In this document: in pieces, positions 43,424 through 53,565 of the stretch | Layout of the letters: each line of letters opens with the position of its first letter | Position numbering within the stretch: the first letter of the stretch is position 1 | Source of the DNA: Lachnospira multipara ATCC 19207 | GTDB taxonomy: Bacteria > Bacillota > Clostridia > Lachnospirales > Lachnospiraceae | Reading direction: 5' to 3' | NCBI RefSeq assembly: GCF_000424105.1 | Contig: NZ_AUJG01000013.1 | Coordinates: 21,958 to 85,957 of the forward strand | Length of the DNA stretch: 64,000 bases | Program-made: the position numbers and the translations under genes | The notes under the pieces: model-generated | Told to the model about the DNA's origin: nothing | The model's input: the letters and a program-made list of their open reading frames with translations, nothing else | Database searches by the model: none

Positions 43424-44743
43424 ATGGGAAAGTGTACATTTAAGGGAGGTATACATCCTTTCGATGGCAAAGAGTTATCTAAAGATAAGCCTATAAAGGA
43501 ATTATTCCCTGCCCTAGGAGAGATGGTTTTTCCGCTTTCACAGCACATTGGAGCACCTGCCAAACCTCTTGTAAACAAGGGTGACTATGTTTTGGCTGGT
43601 CAGCTAATTGCAGAAGCTGGTGGATTCGTATCCGCAAATATTCATTCATCTGTTTCTGGTACTGTTAAAGCAATCGAGCCTAGAACACTTGCAACAGGTG
43701 GCAAGTGCAATTCTATCATTATTGAGAATGATGGAGAGTATAAGGAGATAGAGTATAAGGAGTCTAAATTTGAAGATTTAACTAGAGAAGAAATCTTAGA
43801 TAAAATTAAGGCTGCCGGTGTTGTTGGTATGGGTGGAGCTGGTTTCCCAACTAACGTTAAGTTATCACCAAAAAATCCAGAGAATATTGATTACATTATT
43901 ATTAATGGTGCAGAGTGTGAACCATACTTAACATCAGATTATCGCAGACTCTTAGAAGAAGGCGATAAGGTTGTAATGGGTCTTAAGATTGCACTTAAAT
44001 TATTTGATCATGCTAAGGGTATTATTGCTATCGAAGATAATAAGCCTGAAGCTATTAAGAAAATGAAGAAGTTAGTTGAATCTGAAGCTGATATCGAAGT
44101 CAAGGAATTAAAGACTAAGTATCCTCAGGGTGGTGAACGTAGCTTAATTTACGCTACTACTAAGAGAGAAATTAATTCGTCTATGCTTCCAGCTGATGCT
44201 GGTTGTATCGTACATAATGTTGATACAGCATTTTCAATTTACCTTGCAGTAATTGAGGGTAAGCCACTTACAAAGAGAATCTGTACAGTTACAGGTGATG
44301 GCGTTAAGAATCCTGGAAACTTCTATGTATGGCTTGGTACAAACTACAGACAGTTACTTGAGGCTGCTGGCGGTCCTGTGGGCGAACCAGAAAAGTACAT
44401 CTCAGGTGGTCCTATGATGGGCTTCTCTATGTATAGCCTTGATGTACCAGTTGTTAAGGGAAGTTCTTCTTTACTTGTATTTGAAGAAGATATCGTATCA
44501 AAGATTGATGCTAGTGCATGTATTAGATGTGGTAGATGTGCTGAAGGATGTCCAGAACATTTACTTCCAACAAAGCTTGCTGAATTCGCTTCACGTAATG
44601 ATGAAGAAGGATTTACAAAGTTTGATGGTATGGAATGTGTAATGTGTGGTAGCTGTTCATATGTTTGTCCAGCAAAGAGACCTCTTACACAGCAGATTAA
44701 GTCTATGAGAATGAGAGTCTTAGCTAATAGAAGAAAGAAGTAG
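43424..44743 (+). CDS. rnfC: Rnf electron transport complex subunit C
   Basis: The NADH-side subunit of the Rnf complex, which oxidises ferredoxin, reduces NAD+ and exports Na+ or H+. The 439-residue protein has the Nqo1-like nucleotide/FMN region (GAAGVVGMGGAGFPTNVKL-like segment and INGAECEPYLTSDYR) and two C-terminal 4Fe-4S motifs (CIRCGRCAEGCP and CVMCGSCSYVCP). It starts the six-gene operon, with AAGGAGAG upstream. Confidence 0.95.
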   Translation: MGKCTFKGGIHPFDGKELSKDKPIKELFPALGEMVFPLSQHIGAPAKPLVNKGDYVLAGQLIAEAGGFVSANIHSSVSGTVKAIEPRTLATGGKCNSIIIENDGEYKEIEYKESKFEDLTREEILDKIKAAGVVGMGGAGFPTNVKLSPKNPENIDYIIINGAECEPYLTSDYRRLLEEGDKVVMGLKIALKLFDHAKGIIAIEDNKPEAIKKMKKLVESEADIEVKELKTKYPQGGERSLIYATTKREINSSMLPADAGCIVHNVDTAFSIYLAVIEGKPLTKRICTVTGDGVKNPGNFYVWLGTNYRQLLEAAGGPVGEPEKYISGGPMMGFSMYSLDVPVVKGSSSLLVFEEDIVSKIDASACIRCGRCAEGCPEHLLPTKLAEFASRNDEEGFTKFDGMECVMCGSCSYVCPAKRPLTQQIKSMRMRVLANRRKK

Positions 44744-44757
44744 AAAGGAATAAAAAC

Positions 44758-45741
44758 ATGAGCGAGAAATTTAACGTTTCCACTAATCCACATGTGCGTA
44801 GTAAGGTAACTACTCAGTCAGTTATGCGCGATGTTTTAATTGCCTTAACACCTGCTTCGCTATTTGGAATTTATAATTTTGGATTTGATGCATTAATTCG
44901 TATTATTGTCGGCGTAGTAGCTTGTATAGCTTTTGAAGCCGTATATCAGTATTTTATGCATTTAAAAGTTACAGTATCTGACTTAAGTGCTGCAGTTACT
45001 GGTTTACTTATTGCACTTAATATCCCATCAACACTTAATGTGGGATTTGAAATTGTTGGTTGTGCTTTTGCAATTATTATTGTTAAGCAGTTATTTGGTG
45101 GTTTAGGACAGAACTTTATGAACCCTGCCCTTGGTGCTAGATGCTTCTTACTTATTGCATATACAGGCCCAATGACAAACTTCGTAACTAATAATTCATT
45201 TGCAGTTGATGCATACTCTGGCGCTACACCACTTGCTATCTTAAAGCCAGGTGCAGAGGTAGTTGCTAATTCACCAAAGTTACTTGATATGTTTATTGGT
45301 ACAACATCAGGTGTAATTGGTGAAACATCTGCAATTTGTTTACTTATTGGTGCTATTTACCTTCTTTGTAAGAAGATTATTAACTGGAGAATTCCAGTGG
45401 CTTACATTGCAAGTTTTGCAGTACTTATCTTCTTACTTGCACCAGGACATCAGTTTGACCTTTATTACTTAGCTTGCGAAATTTGTGGCGGTGGTTTACT
45501 TCTTGGTGCCTTCTTTATGGCAACGGATTATGTAACATCACCAATCACACCTAATGGTAAGTTAGTATTTGGTTGCTTACTTGGTATTCTTACATTTATC
45601 TTTAGAATGTATGGTGGTTCAGCAGAAGGCGTTTCATATGCAATCATCTTCTCTAACTTACTTGTACCTCTAATTGAAAGAGTTACAGTTCCAAGATCAT
45701 TTGGTAAGAAGAAACCAGAAAAGAAGAAGGAGGTAGCTTAA
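44758..45741 (+). CDS. rnfD: Rnf complex subunit D
   Basis: A membrane subunit of 327 residues with about nine to ten spans. A covalent FMN site is expected at the threonine of SGATPLAIL, the S(T)GAT motif shared with NqrB. It is 14 bases after rnfC with AAGGAAT upstream. Part of the ion-pumping core. Confidence 0.95.
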   Translation: MSEKFNVSTNPHVRSKVTTQSVMRDVLIALTPASLFGIYNFGFDALIRIIVGVVACIAFEAVYQYFMHLKVTVSDLSAAVTGLLIALNIPSTLNVGFEIVGCAFAIIIVKQLFGGLGQNFMNPALGARCFLLIAYTGPMTNFVTNNSFAVDAYSGATPLAILKPGAEVVANSPKLLDMFIGTTSGVIGETSAICLLIGAIYLLCKKIINWRIPVAYIASFAVLIFLLAPGHQFDLYYLACEICGGGLLLGAFFMATDYVTSPITPNGKLVFGCLLGILTFIFRMYGGSAEGVSYAIIFSNLLVPLIERVTVPRSFGKKKPEKKKEVA

Positions 45742-45744
45742 ATT

Positions 45745-46383
45745 ATGGGAAAGATTATTAAAGATGCCTCAGTTCTTTTCATCATTACTTTAGTAGCAGG
45801 TGTCTTACTTGGTCTTGTTTATCAGGTAACAAAAGAACCAATTGCTGCACAGAATGAAAAGGCAAAGCAGGAAGCTTATAGAACAGTTTTAGCAGATGCT
45901 AGTGAATTTGAAGTTATTTATTCTGAGGAAAATAGTGAAGATTTAGATAGTTTAAAGGCTTTACTTGCATGGTCAGATGATGATTATTCAAAGGATGATA
46001 TTTCAGAAGTTGTAGCTGGTAAGTCAAATGGTGAAACAGTAGGTTATGTAATTACTGTAGTAGCACATGATGGTTATGCAGGAGATATTAAGTTCTCTGT
46101 TGGTATTTCTAAAGAAGGAGAATGTCTTGGTACATCAATCCTTTCAATTGGTGAAACAGCAGGTCTAGGTATGAGAGCTAAGACAGATCCAAGTTACTTA
46201 AATCAGTTTAAAAATGTTACTACTGACAAGTTTGAACTTGTAACAGATGGTACAGGATCAGAGGCTGGAGATAGTGTTGTTGATGCAATTTCAGGATCAA
46301 CAGTTACATCTAAGGCTATGGCTAAGGGAATCAATGCAGCCCTTACTGCATTTAAAGTATTAGAAGAGGGAGGTAACAACTAA
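45745..46383 (+). CDS. rnfG: Rnf complex subunit G
   Basis: A 212-residue protein with one N-terminal span and an outward FMN-binding domain. The flavinylation motif appears as ISGSTVTSKAM near the C-terminus, with a Thr as the likely attachment residue (SGST in place of the more usual SGAT). It begins 3 bases after rnfD and overlaps the rnfE ATG at its stop codon, indicating tight coupling. Confidence 0.93.
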   Translation: MGKIIKDASVLFIITLVAGVLLGLVYQVTKEPIAAQNEKAKQEAYRTVLADASEFEVIYSEENSEDLDSLKALLAWSDDDYSKDDISEVVAGKSNGETVGYVITVVAHDGYAGDIKFSVGISKEGECLGTSILSIGETAGLGMRAKTDPSYLNQFKNVTTDKFELVTDGTGSEAGDSVVDAISGSTVTSKAMAKGINAALTAFKVLEEGGNN

Positions 46384-47084
46384 TGAATAAGTGTGTAGAG
46401 CGTTTATATAACGGTATTATTAAGGAAAATCCTACACTTGTACTTACTCTTGGTATGTGTCCAACACTTGCGGTTACTACATCAGCAATCAACGGTATTG
46501 GTATGGGACTTTCTTCAACAGTAGTTTTAGTATTATCAAACCTTGTTATTTCATTACTTCGTAATGTAATTCCAGATGGTGTAAGAATGCCATCATTTAT
46601 CGTAATTGTAGCTTCATTCGTTACAATGGTTCAGTTCCTTATGCAAGGATTTTTACCATCACTTTATGACTCGCTTGGAATCTATATTCCTCTTATTGTT
46701 GTAAACTGTATTATCCTTGGTAGAGCTGAGAGCTATGCTTCAAAGAATCCTGCCCTTCCATCAGCCTTTGATGGTCTTGGTATGGGACTTGGTTTTACAA
46801 TCGCCATTACAGTACTTGGTGCTTGTAGAGAGTTAATCGGTGGCGGAACAATCCTTTCAACAGGTAGTTCAGCATTAGTTGATTTAACTGAGTTTGGTTA
46901 CACACCAGCATCTATCTTTATTTTAGCTCCTGGTGCCTTCTTCATGCTTGCTATGCTTGTAGCTATTATGAACAGAGTGAAGAGAAGAAAGGGCATGAAG
47001 CCAGCGCAGGTTCCTGACTATTTAGCAGGTGATACAGACGAGCTTGGTCACAAGCTTGGCTCATTAGATAAGGAGGAGGCATAG
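46383..47084 (+). CDS. rnfE: Rnf complex subunit E
   Basis: A 233-residue, six-span membrane subunit. It shows the RnfE pattern NPTLVLTLGMCPTLAVTTSAINGIGMG and NCIILGRAESYASKNP. With RnfA it forms an inverted pair around a membrane 2Fe-2S site using cysteines of such segments. Its start overlaps the rnfG stop by one base. Confidence 0.95.
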   Translation: MNKCVERLYNGIIKENPTLVLTLGMCPTLAVTTSAINGIGMGLSSTVVLVLSNLVISLLRNVIPDGVRMPSFIVIVASFVTMVQFLMQGFLPSLYDSLGIYIPLIVVNCIILGRAESYASKNPALPSAFDGLGMGLGFTIAITVLGACRELIGGGTILSTGSSALVDLTEFGYTPASIFILAPGAFFMLAMLVAIMNRVKRRKGMKPAQVPDYLAGDTDELGHKLGSLDKEEA

Positions 47085-47085
47085 T

Positions 47086-47658
47086 ATGAATTTACTTATT
47101 ATTGCTATTTCAGCAGCATTAGTTAATAACGTTGTATTAAGTCAGTTCTTAGGTTTATGTCCATTCCTTGGTGTTTCTAAGAAAATTAATACAGCAGCCG
47201 GTATGGGTGGCGCTGTTATTGGAGTTATTACAATTTCATCAGCAATTTGTAGCTTAATTTATGACTTTATCTTAACTCCACTTGATTTAACATACCTTAA
47301 TACAATCGTATTTATCTTAGTTATTGCAACTCTTGTTCAGTTTGTAGAAATGTTACTTAAAAAGACAAGCCCAGCACTTTACGAAGCTCTTGGTGTTTAT
47401 CTTCCTTTAATTACAACAAACTGTGCAGTACTTGGTATTGCATTAACAAACGTACAGAACAGCTACAACTTCATTGAGTCTGTAGTATCTGGTCTTGGTA
47501 CAGCTATTGGTTTTGCAATTGCTATTATTATCATGGCTGGTATTCGTGAACGTATTGAATATAATGATGTTCCAGAAAGCTTTAAGGGAATGCCTATTGT
47601 ACTTTTAACAGCAGGTCTTATGTCAATTGCATTCTTTGGCTTTTCAGGAATTTTATAA
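47086..47658 (+). CDS. rnfA: Rnf complex subunit A
   Basis: A 190-residue, six-span subunit homologous to RnfE in inverted topology, with VNNVVLSQFLGLCPFLGVSKK and TNCAVLGIAL. It starts 1 base after the rnfE stop; GGAGGAGG lies inside the end of rnfE. Confidence 0.95.
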   Translation: MNLLIIAISAALVNNVVLSQFLGLCPFLGVSKKINTAAGMGGAVIGVITISSAICSLIYDFILTPLDLTYLNTIVFILVIATLVQFVEMLLKKTSPALYEALGVYLPLITTNCAVLGIALTNVQNSYNFIESVVSGLGTAIGFAIAIIIMAGIRERIEYNDVPESFKGMPIVLLTAGLMSIAFFGFSGIL

Positions 47659-47673
47659 AAAGGAGGAGTAAAG

Positions 47674-48477
47674 ATGGGAGTAGTTATTGCAGCTGCAGTA
47701 GTTAGTATAACTGGTTTACTTCTAGGCCTCTTCCTTGGTGTAATGGGAAAGAAGTTCTACGTTGAAGTAGATCAAAAAGAAATCGATGTTAGAAATGAGT
47801 TACCAGGAAACAACTGTGGTGGTTGCGGTTATGCAGGTTGTGATGCCCTAGCTAAGGCAATCGCAGCAGGCGAGGCAAAGATTGATGCTTGTCCAGTTGG
47901 TGGTGCACCAGTTGCTGCTAAGATCGCAGAAATCATGGGTACAGAAGCTACAGAGTCAGTTCGTATGACAGCTTTTGTTAAGTGTTCTGGTACTTGTGAT
48001 AAGGCAAAGGAAAACTTCACATATTCAGGTGTTATGAAGTGCGTGGATATGAACGTTGTTCCTAATGGTGGTTCTAAGGCTTGTACTTACGGATGTATGG
48101 GTTATGGCTCATGTGTTGATGCCTGTGAGTTTGATGCTATCCATGTTATCAATGGTGTAGCAAAGGTTGATAAGGAAAAATGTAAGGCTTGTGGCAAATG
48201 TGTCGACATCTGTCCAAGAAACTTAATCGATTTAATTCCTTACAAGCCAAAGGCAAAGAAGAAATATGTTGTAGAATGTGCAAACAAGGATAAGGGTAAG
48301 GCCGTTATTGATGTTTGTAGCACAGGCTGTATTGGCTGTGGTATCTGTGAAAAGACATGTAAACTTGATGCAATTCATGTAGTTGATAATTGTGCAATTA
48401 TTGATTATAGCAAGTGTGTAGGTTGTGGCATGTGTGCTGATAAGTGTCCAAAGCAGGTTATTCATGTTCATGCATAA
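47674..48477 (+). CDS. rnfB: Rnf complex subunit B (polyferredoxin)
   Basis: The ferredoxin-accepting subunit, 267 residues, with an N-terminal membrane anchor. A 4Fe-4S domain follows (NNCGGCGYAGCDALAKAI...DACPVGG), then two ferredoxin-like pairs (CMGYGSCVDACEFDAI/CKACGKCVDICPRNLI and CIGCGICEKTCKLDAI/CVGCGMCADKCPKQVI). The number of clusters is at least five. Last gene of the operon and closed by a terminator. Confidence 0.95.
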   Translation: MGVVIAAAVVSITGLLLGLFLGVMGKKFYVEVDQKEIDVRNELPGNNCGGCGYAGCDALAKAIAAGEAKIDACPVGGAPVAAKIAEIMGTEATESVRMTAFVKCSGTCDKAKENFTYSGVMKCVDMNVVPNGGSKACTYGCMGYGSCVDACEFDAIHVINGVAKVDKEKCKACGKCVDICPRNLIDLIPYKPKAKKKYVVECANKDKGKAVIDVCSTGCIGCGICEKTCKLDAIHVVDNCAIIDYSKCVGCGMCADKCPKQVIHVHA

Positions 48478-48505
48478 TAGAAAAATAAAATAAAACGAAA
48501 AGGGG

Positions 48506-48541
48506 CTCCTTTACTTAAATAAAGTAAAGGAGTTCTTTTTT
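48506..48541 (+). terminator. Intrinsic terminator of the rnf operon
   Basis: CTCCTTTACTT (48506-48516) and AAGTAAAGGAG (48522-48532) with a 5-base loop, then TTCTTTTTTT. Confidence 0.9.
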
Positions 48542-48695
48542 GCTCTAAAAGGGCTTAAATAGTGGAAAAACATAGTGTGTTCATAAAATAATCGATAATT
48601 TGTTCTAGTAATATAGGCCTTAATATGCTAAAATATAATGAGTTTATAGGATTGTAAATTTAAGTATAGACTAAATAAATTAGGGCAAAGATATT

Positions 48696-51614
48696 ATGAA
48701 CGAAATAAGTCAAACTAAGATAAATAATAAAAGAAAAATAAGAAAAAGAGTATTAAGATACATCGGAATATATTCCTTGATATTTGTAATTACAGCGATT
48801 CTTGTTTTTTCCTACAATTTTGTGTCAGGTAAAACTTTTATTTGGAAAGCTGATGGTTGGGAACAGCATTTTAAAGCCTTACTTTACTATGCTGATTATT
48901 TAAAGGAATTCTTTTATAAGCTCTTTGTGGAGCACAGAATAGAATTTAATCAATGGGATTTTGCCATAGGAGAGGGTGGAGATGTATTAAACACTCTTAA
49001 TTACTATGTAATAGGGGATCCTTTTGCATTTTTTGCATTCTTAGTACCTTCAAATTATATGTACATTTTCTATGAAGCAATGATCTTGCTTAGATTATAT
49101 CTTGCAGGCCTTGCTTTTTCATGGCTATGTTTTTCCACAAGAAGAGTTAGAACAACAGCCGTACTAACAGGTGCTATTACATATGTATTTTGTTATTGGG
49201 GCATGTTAAATGCTCTAAGACATCCATATTTTCTAAATCCAATGATTTATTTTCCACTTTTGATTTTAGGTGTGGAGAAGATTTTAAAGGGAAGAAGACC
49301 TTACCTTTTTATCGCTGCAGTTTTTGTTGCAGCTATTAGTAATTTCTACTTCTTTTATATGCAGGTGCTATTAACAGTAGGTTATGTTTTTGTGCGCTTG
49401 ATATATTTGTATAAAAAGGACATCAAAAAGATGCTTACTAAGTTAGGACAGATAGCCCTTGCTTCTATTGTTGCGGTTATTCCATCGGCAATAATTGTAA
49501 TGCCAGTGCTTAATGCCTTTTTATCAGATTCAAGATTTAAGACAGCAACACCATTTTACTTTGCATATCCTGTAAAGTACTATCTTCAAATGATTTCAAA
49601 TTATGTTTCTGAAGGTGATAGTTACTGGCTTTGCATGGGCTATGCAATTCCAACAGTGCTTGCAGTAATCCTACTTTTTATAAAGAGAAAGAAGAATACC
49701 CTGTTAAAGATATATTTCTTTATCTGCTTTATAATTATGATTATTCCATTCTTTGGACAGGTTTTAAACGGCCTATCTTATATGTGTAATAGATGGAGCT
49801 TTGCCTTTGCACTACTTAACGCTTACGTCTTAGTAGTTATGTGGGAGAGCCTACTTAATATTAAGGCAAAGGAAGGCCTTGTTATGCTTATTGTAATGGT
49901 AGTTTACATGGGCCTTTGCATGTTTATTGAATATGCAAGAAATACTAAGTCTTTCTCACAGCTTATGCTTGGCTTCGTACTTTTAATTGTTTTAATGCCT
50001 CTTATGAGTACGGATGCTGGAAAGCCAGTAATTAGTAGAAAGACTAAGCAGATTTGCATTCTTATTGTGGCTATTATTAGTATTGCAGTTAATAGCTTTT
50101 ATAAGAATTCAGTAACGGGAGAGAATTACGTATCTGAGTGCGTTTCAGTAGACGACCTAGATATGTTACTTAATAGCAACGAGAATACAGCTCTTCTTAC
50201 ATATTTAGAGAATACTAATATTGATAAGAACTTTGTAAGATATACAGGTTCTGACCTTGATTATAATTCTAATATGCTTTATGGCTTATCTTCATCACAG
50301 TATTACTGGACTTTAACTAACCAGTATGTATCAAGATTTAGATCAGCCCTTGGAATCACTCTTAATACTGAGCTTCCACATAAGTATATTGGCTATGATG
50401 ATAGAACTTACCTTCTATCTCTATCTTCAACTCAGTATTATCTTGTGGACTTAACTAAGAAGGTGCAGATTCCAAACGGATTTGTCTATATTGGAACTTA
50501 TATGGGTTATAAGATATATAGAAATGTTAACGCCCTTCCACTTACTTATAGCTATGATTCTTTTGTGACTGAGGATCAGGTGGCAGGCCTTAATGGAGTT
50601 GAGTTACAGGAAGTTATGATGAACTCAATTGTTTTATCAGATTCCCAGGCAGAGAATTTATCAACTGAGGCACAGAGTCAGGCGGCTATTAAGAATGACG
50701 ATTCAGCAGCTTATTTTGATGATATTGATTTTTCTAGTGAAAGCCTAGATTATACAATTAATTGTAATTCTGAAGATGTATCAGTGCAGAATAATAGCCT
50801 AGTTGTTACGAAGGCTGGAGCTAGCATAACAATTAATTTTACAGGTAAAGAGAATACAGAGACATATTTTGTAATTGATGGTATGAATTATAGTAATGCT
50901 TCAACTTATGAGCTTTACTATGGAGATTCAAAGTATGATCCTCTTGATTTATATAATTCCACAAGATGGAATTCCCTTGATTATTCAGAACAGGCTACAA
51001 TATTTAGCGATTGGTTATTCCATAAGATTTCTTCTACTAACGTAGAGTTAAGCCTTACAGCTTCTAATGGGGCAACTAAGAATATGCGCTATTTTACACC
51101 AAGTTATAGCTACTATAATGGTGAAGAGGATTTCTGCGTCAATATGGGTTACTCTAATGATGCGGTTAATTCCATTACAATTACTTTCCCTAAGGTGGGA
51201 ATTTATTCCTATGATGATATTAAGATTATGAGTCAGGAAACAGACAGAATTTCTTCTTATGTCAACAAGCTATCAGCGAATAGTCTTGATGATATGGAGA
51301 TTGGCATAGATACTGTTACTGGTAATATTAGTCTTGATAATCCTAAATTCTTAACCTTTGCAATTCCATATTCTAAGGGTTGGAAGGCCTATGTGGATGG
51401 GGAAGAAGTGGATATATTAGAGGGCAATTTAACCTATATGGCCATTTATGTATCAGCAGGCGACCATGAAATTAAGCTAGTCTATAACACACCGCTTTTT
51501 GATGAGGGAAAGGTGGTAAGTTTCCTTGGCATAATTTTACTTGGTGGATATATATTTGTAACAGAACAACAAATTAGGAAAAAGAGGAAGGGTTTTAAAT
51601 GTATCAAGAAGTAA
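48696..51614 (+). CDS. YfhO-family large membrane protein
   Basis: A 972-residue protein with a C-terminal YfhO-like pattern. About 12-13 spans occupy residues 20-460. A large extracytoplasmic beta-rich region follows (about 470-930, ending in FAIPYSKGWKAYVDGEEV...GDHEIKLVYNTP), with a final span near 940-960. The N-terminal part resembles GT-C glycosyltransferases (DGWEQHFKALLYYADYLKEF loop with acidic residues). In Bacillus YfhO transfers sugars to lipoteichoic or wall polymers. Its last 16 bases overlap the DUF815 gene. Confidence 0.85.
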   Translation: MNEISQTKINNKRKIRKRVLRYIGIYSLIFVITAILVFSYNFVSGKTFIWKADGWEQHFKALLYYADYLKEFFYKLFVEHRIEFNQWDFAIGEGGDVLNTLNYYVIGDPFAFFAFLVPSNYMYIFYEAMILLRLYLAGLAFSWLCFSTRRVRTTAVLTGAITYVFCYWGMLNALRHPYFLNPMIYFPLLILGVEKILKGRRPYLFIAAVFVAAISNFYFFYMQVLLTVGYVFVRLIYLYKKDIKKMLTKLGQIALASIVAVIPSAIIVMPVLNAFLSDSRFKTATPFYFAYPVKYYLQMISNYVSEGDSYWLCMGYAIPTVLAVILLFIKRKKNTLLKIYFFICFIIMIIPFFGQVLNGLSYMCNRWSFAFALLNAYVLVVMWESLLNIKAKEGLVMLIVMVVYMGLCMFIEYARNTKSFSQLMLGFVLLIVLMPLMSTDAGKPVISRKTKQICILIVAIISIAVNSFYKNSVTGENYVSECVSVDDLDMLLNSNENTALLTYLENTNIDKNFVRYTGSDLDYNSNMLYGLSSSQYYWTLTNQYVSRFRSALGITLNTELPHKYIGYDDRTYLLSLSSTQYYLVDLTKKVQIPNGFVYIGTYMGYKIYRNVNALPLTYSYDSFVTEDQVAGLNGVELQEVMMNSIVLSDSQAENLSTEAQSQAAIKNDDSAAYFDDIDFSSESLDYTINCNSEDVSVQNNSLVVTKAGASITINFTGKENTETYFVIDGMNYSNASTYELYYGDSKYDPLDLYNSTRWNSLDYSEQATIFSDWLFHKISSTNVELSLTASNGATKNMRYFTPSYSYYNGEEDFCVNMGYSNDAVNSITITFPKVGIYSYDDIKIMSQETDRISSYVNKLSANSLDDMEIGIDTVTGNISLDNPKFLTFAIPYSKGWKAYVDGEEVDILEGNLTYMAIYVSAGDHEIKLVYNTPLFDEGKVVSFLGIILLGGYIFVTEQQIRKKRKGFKCIKK

Positions 51615-52903
51615 GCAATTTACTAATTTTTAGTAACATAAAAAGAGATAGTATTCTTTATAAGATGTCCGATATTTTCAAAGATTTTTCTACAAAGGAT
51701 TATGATAAGTCGGAGCTAACTAACAGAATTTATAATGAGATTAGAAGATTATTAGAGATTTCTACAGACTTTGGTTTTGATGAAAATTTATGGCATAACT
51801 ACATTACTTATCTTTTAATTAGCACAGAAACTCCTTTTAGTGTAACTTGTGAAAAAGTTGGTGCTAATGAGGGCAGTGTAAACATTTTAGCTAAGTCAGA
51901 CTTTGAAAACTTTTATAAGATCTTTAATTACGACTTTAGCGAAATTGAAGAAAAGTTATCTATTAAGGTCTTTGATATAATTTCAAACTACAAGGCTGTT
52001 AAGAAGAGCACTCTTGTCTATAATGCAAATGTATCAGAGAAGGTAAGAAATTTAAGCAGACAGCTTGAAACTGCTAAGTCTGGAGAGGATTTCTTTAAAT
52101 TTGTAACAGAATTTTATAAGGCTTTTGGTGTTGGAATGTATGGTCTTAATAAGGCCTTTAGAATTAAGGATACTAACGATGAAGTTTCACTTATTCCAAT
52201 CAATAACATGGATACTGTAGTTTTAGATGATTTAGTTGGCTATGATATTCAAAAGAAGAAGTTAATTGAGAATACAGAAGCCTTTGTTAAGGGCAGAAAA
52301 GCTAATAACTGCCTTCTTTACGGAGATAGTGGAACTGGTAAATCTACATCTATTAAGGCAATTGTTAATATGTATTATAACGAAGGCCTTAGAATGATTG
52401 AGATTTACAAGCATCAGTTTAAGGACCTTTCAAGCGTTATTGCCATGATTAAGAATAGAAATTATAAGTTCATTATTTACATGGATGATTTATCTTTTGA
52501 GGAATTTGAAATTGAGTATAAGTTCTTAAAGGCAGTAATTGAGGGTGGTGTTGAGACTAGACCTGATAACATACTTATTTATGCAACTTCTAATAGAAGA
52601 CATATTATTAAGGAGACTTGGAAGGATAGAAACGATGTGGAAATCGATAATGGAATTCACAAGTCAGATAATATGGAAGAGAAGTTATCCCTTGTTAATA
52701 GATTTGGTTGCCAGATTTACTTTGGTAAGCCAGCTAAGAAGGAATTCCAGGATATTGTAATAGAGCTTGCTAAGAAAAATGATATTAAGCTTGAGCTTGA
52801 CGAGCTTTTACTTGAGGCTAACAAGTGGGAAATTGCCCATGGTGGCTTCTCAGGAAGAACAGCACAGCAGTTTATTAATCACTGCTTAAGTATTGCAAAA
52901 TAG
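51599..52903 (+). CDS. DUF815 AAA+ ATPase
   Basis: A 434-residue cytoplasmic ATPase of the DUF815 family. Residues 1-200 are helical. The AAA domain has the lead LVGYDIQKKKLIENTEAF, Walker A LLYGDSGTGKST and Walker B KFIIYMDDLSFEE, then NILIYATSNRRHII. Function is unknown; the gene is often found near housekeeping loci in Firmicutes. It overlaps the previous gene and lies 12 bases before ruvA, so it is likely to be in one operon with ruvAB. Confidence 0.88.
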   Translation: MYQEVSNLLIFSNIKRDSILYKMSDIFKDFSTKDYDKSELTNRIYNEIRRLLEISTDFGFDENLWHNYITYLLISTETPFSVTCEKVGANEGSVNILAKSDFENFYKIFNYDFSEIEEKLSIKVFDIISNYKAVKKSTLVYNANVSEKVRNLSRQLETAKSGEDFFKFVTEFYKAFGVGMYGLNKAFRIKDTNDEVSLIPINNMDTVVLDDLVGYDIQKKKLIENTEAFVKGRKANNCLLYGDSGTGKSTSIKAIVNMYYNEGLRMIEIYKHQFKDLSSVIAMIKNRNYKFIIYMDDLSFEEFEIEYKFLKAVIEGGVETRPDNILIYATSNRRHIIKETWKDRNDVEIDNGIHKSDNMEEKLSLVNRFGCQIYFGKPAKKEFQDIVIELAKKNDIKLELDELLLEANKWEIAHGGFSGRTAQQFINHCLSIAK

Positions 52904-52915
52904 GGAGGTATTTAT

Positions 52916-53524
52916 TTGTTATCTTATATAAAAGGAGAACTTGCAGAAGTTTTTGAAGATACAATTGTTGTTGAGAATAATGGAATGGGCATTAATGTTA
53001 AGGTTCCAGCAACGGTGCTATCAAATATCCCATCCATAGGAGAGGATATTAAGGTCTATACATACCTCTATGTAAGAGAGGATGCCATTAATGTTTACGG
53101 CTTTTTAACTAGAGATGACTTAAATGTATTTAAGCTCTTGCTTAATGTTAACGGTGTTGGCCCAAAGGCAGCCCTTGGCATACTTTCAACCATTAGTGCC
53201 AATGACCTTAGATATGCAGTTTTATCTGATGATGTGAATGCCATTAAGAAGGCACCAGGCATTGGAGCTAAGACTGCTCAAAGACTTATTATAGAACTTA
53301 AGGATAAATTAAAGCTTGAAAGTGAAGAGGCTTTAATTCTTAATGCAAATGTTGGCACTAAGCCTTCAGATGATTTAATTCTTAAAAATGATGCAATTGA
53401 GGCTTTAGTATCCCTTGGCTACTCACAAAGAGAAGCTATGGATGCAGTTAAGAAGGTTGATATTAGTAATAAGAATCTTGATGATATTATTAAGGAAAGC
53501 TTAAAGAACTTAGCTTTCTTATAA
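52916..53524 (+). CDS. ruvA: Holliday junction DNA helicase subunit RuvA
   Basis: A 202-residue junction-binding protein: OB-fold start (MLSYIKGELAEVFEDTIVVENNGMGINV), two helix-hairpin-helix motifs (LLNVNGVGPKAALGIL and IKKAPGIGAKTAQRLIIELKDKL) and a C-terminal domain that contacts RuvB. The start is TTG, with GGGAGG 7 bases upstream. Adjacent to ruvB. Confidence 0.95.
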   Translation: MLSYIKGELAEVFEDTIVVENNGMGINVKVPATVLSNIPSIGEDIKVYTYLYVREDAINVYGFLTRDDLNVFKLLLNVNGVGPKAALGILSTISANDLRYAVLSDDVNAIKKAPGIGAKTAQRLIIELKDKLKLESEEALILNANVGTKPSDDLILKNDAIEALVSLGYSQREAMDAVKKVDISNKNLDDIIKESLKNLAFL

Positions 53525-53565
53525 ATTTAGAACACATTTTCAAAAAATAAAAAAGAGGACGAATT

